Shown here piece by piece: positions 58,370 through 64,000 of a DNA stretch of 64,000 nucleotides. A program made the position numbers and the translations under genes. The DNA is taken from NCBI GenBank assembly GCA_973895155.1, contig OZ316893.1, positions 6,448,001 to 6,512,000 on the forward strand, in the 5' to 3' direction. Below the pieces are notes generated by a model. That model ran no database searches. It was not told the origin of the DNA and worked only from the letters and a program-made list of their open reading frames with translations. Position 1 is the stretch's first letter; each line of letters begins with the position of its first letter. Source of the DNA: Marsupella aquatica (lineage: Eukaryota; Marchantiophyta).

Positions 58370-58550
58370 GTCGCAACTCTTAAAGTCGTAAAGTCTTAAA
58401 GTAGGGTTTACTCGTAAACCCTTAAACTCTTAAACTATTAAACACTTCAACTCTTCAACTCTTAAACTCTTAAACTATTAAAGTAGGGTTTACTCGTAAA
58501 CCCGTAAACTCTTAAACACTTTAACTCTTCAACTCTTAAACTCTTAATCT
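58370..58550. repeat. LTR tandem motif array, 5' LTR copy
   Basis: Same content as 46192-46372, offset 12178. It lies 110-290 bp inside the 5' edge of the 5' LTR. A TATA-like CTATATTTG (minus, about 58586-58594) lies slightly closer to the LTR edge. Confidence 0.75.
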
Positions 58551-58659
58551 TCGGCAGAGTTTAGTTTACTCGAGTTATCAGCAAATATAGTTTAACTACT
58601 TCAAAAATTTAAAAATTTTCCGGTTTTCTTCATGACTTTGGAATTACTGCCTATCTACA

Positions 58660-58664
58660 CCTGC
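58660..58664. other. Target-site duplication, right copy (CCTGC)
   Basis: Identical to 42407-42411, marking the insertion point. Confidence 0.95.
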
Positions 58665-60175
58665 TCGATCGTAGGACTAACAGGTGGTAGAGGCTTCTCA
58701 GCCAACGGCCTCGGCGTTGGAGCTTCCTCGGGTGCCCTTACCTGCAGGGGAAGTACCGGGGCAAAAGTCTGACCTCTGGCATACCGGCACAACTGCGGCA
58801 TGTGATAGCCCAGCCGCGACACGCTCCCCATGCCGATTACCTGCTGCTCCTCCTTTAAGATCTTCTTCAATTGGTTGAGGAGGTACCCGTTGTAGTCCCG
58901 ACTTGGGTCTGGCCTTTCTGCCAGATAGACCTGTGCCTTGTCGATCTCTGCCCTCGGCAAGTTACAATGCATGGTCACCCGCAAGAAGTCGATCATCTCT
59001 CCTATGTGCGGGTTGGTGCAGGTGTTCCGGAAGAAGCCATTCTTCGTTGATGGCCCGGGGAACGACCGGAACTCCTTGTCAGGCAAGGTCTTCCTGGTAT
59101 CAACTTTGGTCTTATTGCCTATCGGCAGGCCAAACACTTCGGCAATTACCTTGGGAGTAAGATAGAAATGCTTCCCATATATCCTCGTGCAATTGGTCTC
59201 GGGTTCCCATGACCCCACGAATTCTAATAGGTCTGACTCCGGTACCTCCGGCTTCAGCCATGGTAATCTTACAAAGGCCTCCAAGCCGGATCCGGCCATG
59301 AAGCCTTGGTACTTCTTGGTCTGCATGGCCGTAAAGCATGCATCCTCCTCCCGTGCAAAATGTAGTTGCACCTCCACCGGTAGGGTTGCCGCCCAGCCCT
59401 TCCAGGTGTCATCCCTGGTTGGAATGGCCTTGATGGGATCGACCTCCTCCTCTTCGGCTTCTCCCTGCCTCCTGCTCTGCTGCTCGGCTGGCTTCTTTGG
59501 TGCCGCCAACCTTGTTCTTTTTGCCGGGGTGGCTTCATCGTTGATGGCTCCCTTCCTCTTCATCTCTGCTGCCGTGGAGGTTTCTCCTAGCACCGTTGCC
59601 TGGGTCCACCTTTCCGTGCTACCCTTTAATTCCCAGTGTATGTCGTTGCAGTTCTTGATGGCCTCTCGGATGCCGACGACGCTGTCTTTGCAAAACAGAA
59701 GATCGTCGAGTTGATTGGAAGTAGGCGTCCACAGGAACTCGTCCTTGATGAGTTCGCCTCCTAAGAAAGCCGTCTTCTGCAGCTCCCACAATCGAGCGAG
59801 CTCCTACCGTTCTCGAGCTGCCCTTTCTGATTCCTCGTCCTCGTAAGTCTTGATGTACTCAGTTGCCCGTTCGAACAGGCATCCCCAGAAATGTGCCGCT
59901 TGATTGACGTTGCTCATACCCTCCTTAGGTCGATTGTCGGTATCTACTCTCTCCCCGAGTGCTTGCCTAAGCAGCTGACAGTAGTTGGCCTCCCGTAGTC
60001 GTCTGCCTAGTTCGTGCTCGCAAATGAGCCACCATCTCCTGCAAGCGCTCCTTACCCCTCTCCTCTGCCGGTCCTTCTTCCCGTTGATCCTTCCTAGCCG
60101 CCGACGCTTAACGCGCCCTAACCCTAATCGGGTTTTCACCCTCAGCCTTACCTCCGGCCTCGGCCCGGGTTCCAT
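58660..60175 (-). pseudogene. Upstream part of a split coiled-coil protein ORF
   Basis: ATG at 60175 opens a frame beginning MEPGPRPEVRLRVKTRLGLG. It meets one in-frame TAG (about 59806-59804) and runs on to the LTR junction in the same register. The central region has VRLPWLKPEVPESDLLEFVG and RIYGKHFYLTPKVIAEVFGL. The latter resembles the conserved core of plant transposon-associated (putative plant transposon protein) domains. It is followed by KNGFFRNTCTNPHIGEMIDF. Together with 40290-42411 it makes about 1,210 codons, and discounting element plus one CCTGC keeps the frame. The apparent final Val-stop is supplied by the LTR. The TAG suggests decay before, or independent of, the insertion. 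Confidence 0.6.
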
Positions 60176-60973
60176 GGTTGCCCCTAATTGTTTATATTTT
60201 CCTTGTTTTGTCCCTATACTAAGGTGTTCCTAGGGTGCCTTCCTGCTTTACCCACTTAACCGGCCGAGTGATTCCTGTCTAGGCATCACAATCCCCAACC
60301 AAGACCCTATCCCACATGTCTTGGTGTGCCACCAACTGGCAACGCCCATAACTTCCTAGTTAGGCGTCCGCAAGCGGAGGCCATAGCCCGTTGTGATCGG
60401 GACAATCCAGTGCTCATGCCTAGGCCCTCAGATCTCATCACCGCCCGATCGGCCAAACCCAGATCGGGCCATAACTCGCACCCCAAGCCGTTGCCCATGG
60501 CGTCAACTCCATTGGTCTTGGGCCCAAGAGGAGCTCTCACTCAAGCCCTCGGAACTCAAAGTCCGTCCGTGGGTCCGGACAGTCGACCTCGAGCCCGGCC
60601 CTTTTCCCCTTGACCCGACCAGCTCTCAGCTAGTCTAAGTCCTTAGTGTGTGTCACCAGCTTGGCGCCTTGCCCTCGCTAGTGCCACGTCTCATTGCCCA
60701 CAAGTCTCCCCATGCTAAGTCCTCCGCGGATGGCCTATCCGGGCTTGGACCATAAGGAAACTCAGCGTCGGAGTCAGCGACGCCGGAGCTAAGTGTTAAG
60801 GTAGTCGAGGTCCGCGACTAGGTTAAGGATTACTTTGGTCTTTGCATTTTTCATGTTTTTTATTCCTTTAAACCACTCCCCCCTCCCCTTTCCCTCTTTA
60901 TGTTCACCTTCCTTGCTTTGTCTCATCCCCTATCTTGTACTTATGGGAGCCCGGTTTGAACTCTGACAGACTG
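60176..60973. other. GC-rich non-coding stretch between two elements
   Basis: No gene is supported. It lies upstream of the interrupted minus-strand ORF and left of the candidate plus-strand LTR, so it should hold the 5' leader of the former. A C/T-rich tract lies at about 60872-60900. Confidence 0.4.
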
Positions 60974-62369
60974 TGTGACGGGGTCCCCGTCACTCGAAAT
61001 CACGAATAATGGGTTGCTGAGGGGTGTGCCTTGTTAAAAGCCACTGTAAATAAGCTGTTTTTTTAATTTTTAGTTAATTCCGCCATTATAGGTTGATGAT
61101 GCCCCAGGTGACTTTATGTTCTTTCTCTCGTAACAGTTCTAAGATTTGCGGCGACCTAAGCGGGCAAATATTTTGGGACCTTAAGAAGCGCTAGGGCCAA
61201 CCCCATAGGACTTACCGTTTTGCTTGAGCTATCGTTGAGACCCCCTTGTAAAAAGAGGAATAAAAGGGAGCCTAAGGGGGGGAATTAAAATCCCCCGTTT
61301 GAGGGGCTGCCGCGAGTGGTAGGCTTGGCCGGGGCGCTTAGGTGAGCCCGCGAGCACGTCAGCAGCCGAGGCAAGGAAACAGTCGGGCAAGCCCCTGCAT
61401 AGGGAGGCGAGCCCTCCATTAAGTCGTAGGGTGTTGGGAGGGCAGGAAGGCGCAGGTGGTGAGCCCTTCTCAAGGGCGTTGCCTGATGGGGCGAGCCTCC
61501 ATAGGGAGGCGAGCCGGTGATCGAGCCCGCGAGTGGGCGGCCAGGGTGAGCAGCTGGGGCGCAAAGGATGGGCGCGGGGAGAAAATGGGAGCCTAAGGGG
61601 GGATTTTAAACCCCCATAAGGATGCCGGGATGAGCTGCATAGGGCAGCCGCAGGGCAAGCCGGTGAGGCCGCGAGCCCTGCATAGGGCCGCGTGCAGGAG
61701 ACGGTGGGGGGAATTTAAATTTCCCCGGCCATGGGGCGTGAGTGGGAGCTGTCGGGGAGAGTCGGGGCGCAGTGCTGCTCGGGCGAGTGCTGCCAGGGCG
61801 CAAGGTGCAGGCGCAAAGCAGCCGAGGCCTGGGAGGAAAGCTGCCAGGGCAGGGAAAATGCACCCTGCATAGGGCTGCATGTTGAGGTTGGGGGGGATTA
61901 AATCCCCCGGCCTTGGAGGATCCGAGTAAGAGGGCCGCGCGTAGGAAGGAGCCGGCAGGTGGAGGGAGGCTTCGGGAGACTTCGGGAGGCAGGTAGGAGG
62001 TAGTGGACGGGGCAAATTAAGGCCCGACTTCCAGGAGACAGGTAGGCGCACGTAAAGGGGGGTAAATACTCCCTGATCCTCGGGCAAGTAGGACCAGACG
62101 GGGAAGGGGCAATATGAGGCACCTGGCACCCCGAAGCACACATAAAAAGGGGCTTACGCCCTTAAGGAAACCACGCCCCTTTTTCTTTCCCTTGATTTTT
62201 TTCGCTTCCCTTGAGATGCCGAAAGCTTCCCTCAAAACTACTTCCTTTGTAAAGTGCATCCTGGTTCTCCAATTTTCCCAGAGTTTTTCTCTCTAGCTCT
62301 TTTCCTAGTTCTTTTCCCGGAGCCCGGCATTGAGTGGTGTTGGAGGATTGAATGCTTGCTTCAGAAACA
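60974..62369 (+). repeat. Candidate 5' LTR of a second retroelement (truncated by window)
   Basis: It begins TGTGACGGGGTCCCCGTCAC, a 19-bp perfect palindrome after the first T, as several plant LTR starts do. It would end CA at 62369, just before a PBS-like sequence. It contains G-run/AT/C-run palindromes and an ACATAAAAAGGGG TATA-like site (about 62139-62151). The partner LTR would lie outside the window, so the call rests on ends and layout only. Frames within this stretch are GC-rich shadows. Confidence 0.4.
61276..62073. repeat. Five G-run/AT/C-run palindromes
   Basis: Sites at 61276-61296, 61597-61615, 61706-61726, 61890-61908 and 62057-62073 share the form G5-7, an AT core such as AATTTAAAT, then C3-5. 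The first two also share the preceding GGGAGCCTAA. Intervening DNA repeats CTGCATAGGG and GGCGAGCC words. Confidence 0.75.
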
Positions 62370-62372
62370 TTT

Positions 62373-62390
62373 GTGACGACAGCGTCGGGG
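62373..62390 (+). other. Weak PBS-like sequence
   Basis: GTGACGACAGCGTCGGGG follows the CA at 62369 by three bases. It resembles the TGGCGAC...GGGG form of primer sites used by Tat/Ogre elements, but with several mismatches. Confidence 0.3.
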
Positions 62391-62622
62391 TGCCCCGGTG
62401 ATAGGGGTGGAGCCAATCGTGACATGGGAGCCGTTCGGGCTAAGGGAAACAAGGATTTGGGGGATAATTGTCGGATAATTATCATGTACGTGAGAATTTT
62501 TGCGACGGTTTTCTTGGGTGGTCTGGCTGTGGGCATTTGATCGTGTTACCGGGATTTTTCTTTGGGCCAAAGAGTGAATTGTGATACGATTGAAGGAAGG
62601 AACTCGTGTGAGCCGAATGTGA

Positions 62623-63435
62623 ATGAGCTCGTCATTGGAAAGACTGGAGTTCAGTAGGGCCCGTATTCGTAGATACAAGGCCGCTTACCGGGACTATGTT
62701 GCATCGCGGATTGCTGAAGAGAGGGGGGAGAGACATACAGCCCAAGGTAGGACTTGGAACGTGGAGGCAAGATTAGAGTTCCGTACGGAGGGGATATACT
62801 TTCATTGCACACAAAAATTGATTCCCAATACGGAGCTGGCCAAGCTATTGTTCCTGGACAACCAAGATTTCACTTTTCAGCCAACGGAGCCACCGGGGAT
62901 ACTTACGTTGGAACAGCTGGCTGGAGTTGTGAGAGATCCCACCTCCGTGACCAACATTCCCCTTTCATCATTCAAGGAACCAGCTTTCAAGGGGTTGGTG
63001 GCCAAGATACACCAACGAGTGCTTGGCCGAGGGCAATCTGGAATGGTGAGTGGAGATCAATTGGCTATTGCCAATGACATCAAACCTCACCCAAGTCACA
63101 CTTACGGATGGTGGTACTTTGGGCTGAAGAAAACGTTGGCCATGGATCCTAAAAGTGTGAAGTCCGGAGGAAGCGTGCATTTGATGGTGTCATTCCTCTT
63201 GGCCAGGTCAGAGGGGCTCCTCCCCTCTCCGGAGACTGAAGAAGCGGTGCCACCCTTCACCACGGAAATACGGAGGATTGCAACTACCATCTTGGGTAGT
63301 CTCGCAAAGGAATCACCTTCTGAACCAACAGCCAAAATCACTACCGAAGAGGACCCGGATGAAGCCACAAAATCGGCCTCGCCAAGAGCGAAACCTGCAG
63401 GAATTGGCTTGTGCAAAGGGGTTTCTTGGGTTTAG
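62623..63435 (+). CDS. Gag-like/transposon-associated ORF, 270 codons
   Basis: The frame starts with a basic helix-like segment (LERLEFSRARIRRYKAAYRD). A globular region follows with VEARLEFRTEGIYFHCTQKL, LAKLLFLDNQDFTFQPTEPP and THPSH-like HTYGWWYFGLKKTLAM. A proline/threonine-rich tail comes last. It ends at TAG 63433-63435. I recognise no family firmly. The position after a candidate LTR and PBS suggests the first ORF of a retroelement. The start codon is uncertain because a further ATG-free frame extends little upstream. The same reading frame reopens after the TAG. Confidence 0.5.
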   Translation: MSSSLERLEFSRARIRRYKAAYRDYVASRIAEERGERHTAQGRTWNVEARLEFRTEGIYFHCTQKLIPNTELAKLLFLDNQDFTFQPTEPPGILTLEQLAGVVRDPTSVTNIPLSSFKEPAFKGLVAKIHQRVLGRGQSGMVSGDQLAIANDIKPHPSHTYGWWYFGLKKTLAMDPKSVKSGGSVHLMVSFLLARSEGLLPSPETEEAVPPFTTEIRRIATTILGSLAKESPSEPTAKITTEEDPDEATKSASPRAKPAGIGLCKGVSWV

Positions 63436-63441
63436 GGAGCC

Positions 63442-63648
63442 ATGGGACGCACCACAGAAACCTTGCAGACAAGCAGCCAGGCCTTGAAGGAAGTAATAAA
63501 GGCTAAGGAGGTGATCATCCCGGAGCAAGGTAAACAACTTACAGAGGCACAGGTTCAGATTTCTCAGTTACACGGAGCCTTGTCTACCAAGGCTAAGGAA
63601 GCATTAGAGGTGGGGGCTTTGAGGGAAGAATTGGCCAAGCTCAAGTAG
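63442..63648 (+). CDS. Coiled-coil segment in the same frame after a TAG
   Basis: Sixty-eight codons in register with the preceding ORF form an amphipathic helix (EAQVQISQLHGALSTKAKEA) ending at a true stop. The architecture (globular region, linker, coiled coil) parallels the split ORF at 40-42/58-60 kb. It could be the continuation of the 270-codon protein by readthrough or after a nonsense change. Confidence 0.4.
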   Translation: MGRTTETLQTSSQALKEVIKAKEVIIPEQGKQLTEAQVQISQLHGALSTKAKEALEVGALREELAKLK

Positions 63649-63930
63649 AGCACCGGTGAGGTGGAACACGATTTCGGACCGACCGAGAAGTGTGTCAGAG
63701 TTCTCGTTTAGCCCGATCCCGTTTTTTTTCTAACGCAATGCAATGACCGATAAAACTGGCAAAAACTCTCCGAAACGCCACTTTCCTCCATTGCATCGCC
63801 GCGGGAATGCAGGGAGCGATACGTGCATCGGGTTTTACATTCCGTCAGTGAAAATGTCCGAACTGCGAGTAACTTGGTCCGAACCACGTAATCCAGGAAC
63901 GACCACGCACTAACCCAGGTAAAGGGGAAA
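63649..63930. other. Non-coding spacer
   Basis: No gene or repeat was seen. It lies between the coiled-coil frame and the palindromes at the window end. Confidence 0.4.
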
Positions 63931-63984
63931 CTTAACCATGGTTAAGGGGAAATTAACCATGGTTTAGAGCGTCCCCTATATAAA
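63931..63984 (+). promoter_or_regulatory. Promoter-like palindromes plus TATA box
   Basis: CTTAACCATGGTTAAG (63931-63946) is a perfect 16-bp palindrome. It is followed by a near copy, ATTAACCATGGTTTA (63952-63966). A TATA box CTATATAAAG (63976-63985) lies 10 bp further on, ahead of a purine-rich start. The transcript would begin at the window edge. Confidence 0.5.
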
Positions 63985-64000
63985 GAGGAGCGGGCTGCCC

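Larger units (their letters stand above)
42412..58659 (-). mobile_element. Complete Ty3/gypsy LTR retrotransposon, 16,248 bp, with ORF-bearing LTRs
   Basis: The ends are two direct repeats of exactly 4,070 bp that begin TGTAG and end CTACA on both strands. A 5-bp target duplication CCTGC flanks them. In element order on the minus strand come the 5' LTR, a tRNA-Asp PBS, an extra ORF, gag with three zinc knuckles, protease, RT, RNase H, integrase, a purine tract and the 3' LTR. The DGGS protease motif, integrase after RNase H and lack of a chromodomain place it nearest the Tat/Athila side of plant gypsy. Five LTR differences in 4,070 bp indicate a very recent insertion. Gag-pol contains three in-frame TGA codons, so this copy is probably mobilised only in trans, if at all. 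It interrupts another reading frame. Confidence 0.97.
54590..58659 (-). repeat. 5' LTR, 4,070 bp
   Basis: Its 3' end (54590) lies nine bases from the PBS, which fixes the orientation. Length and ends are identical to the other LTR. Its outer end abuts the CCTGC duplication at 58660. Confidence 0.97.

Noticed and set aside
59187-59714. 175-codon plus-strand frame
   Set aside because: It lies wholly antisense to the better-supported split ORF and is low in complexity.
40290-60175. The two ORF halves as LTR-flanked internal region of one nested outer element
   Set aside because: I compared 38.4-40.3 kb with 60.2-62.6 kb for shared direct words and found none convincing, so outer LTRs cannot be claimed.
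61593-62141. 182-codon minus-strand proline-rich frame
   Set aside because: Its openness follows from the high G+C of the candidate LTR. It has no domain and includes the palindrome array.

Overview
This is eukaryotic, repeat-dominated nuclear DNA, most probably from a land plant. The signs are Ty3/gypsy coding domains of the Tat/Athila kind (DGGS protease, no chromodomain), a primer-binding site matching plant tRNA-Asp, a second element primed by initiator tRNA-Met, two Helitron-like ends (TC...CTAG), a Mutator-like foldback with a 10-bp target duplication, and a kelch-repeat reading frame. I cannot name the species; a non-seed plant is possible but only a guess. No rRNA, CRISPR array, operon or convincing free-standing tRNA gene was seen.

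Positions 1-24,000 are mostly AT-rich, low-coding DNA with degenerate tandem repeats. They hold a 1.03-kb foldback element with 155-bp internal tandem repeats (9533-10559), a minisatellite, a possible frameshifted exon (13785-14160) and two weak gene candidates (14969-15505 and 16680-17531, both minus). At 24530-24866 lies a complete 337-bp miniature LTR element (TRIM). It has a PBS, a PPT and a 5-bp target duplication, and each of its LTRs contains a tRNA-like sequence with A- and B-box motifs. Positions 25-35 kb hold a decayed LINE-like 3' end, a 996-bp Mutator-like foldback (27838-28833), a kelch-protein reading frame (29405-30271, minus) and two short tandem arrays. Positions 35.26-37.13 kb hold two adjacent non-autonomous Helitron-like elements made largely of an AAGATGTCG-type minisatellite.

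From about 38.4 kb the sequence becomes GC-richer. The main object is a complete 16,248-bp LTR retrotransposon on the minus strand (42412-58659) with a perfect CCTGC target duplication and two 4,070-bp LTRs, between which I found only five differences by eye. Each LTR carries an intact 798-codon reading frame of unknown function. The internal region encodes an extra ORF upstream of gag, then gag, protease, RT, RNase H and integrase in one frame that is broken by three TGA codons. The element landed inside, and split in frame, a roughly 1,210-codon coiled-coil reading frame (60175-58660 plus 42411-40290, minus).

To the right, 60974 onward looks like the 5' part of another retroelement on the plus strand: a GC-rich candidate LTR with recurrent G-run/AT/C-run palindromes, a weak PBS and a gag-like ORF. 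An 82-bp piece of that ORF, including its stop codon, recurs in inverted orientation at 39.4 kb. The window ends in a palindrome-plus-TATA promoter-like sequence.
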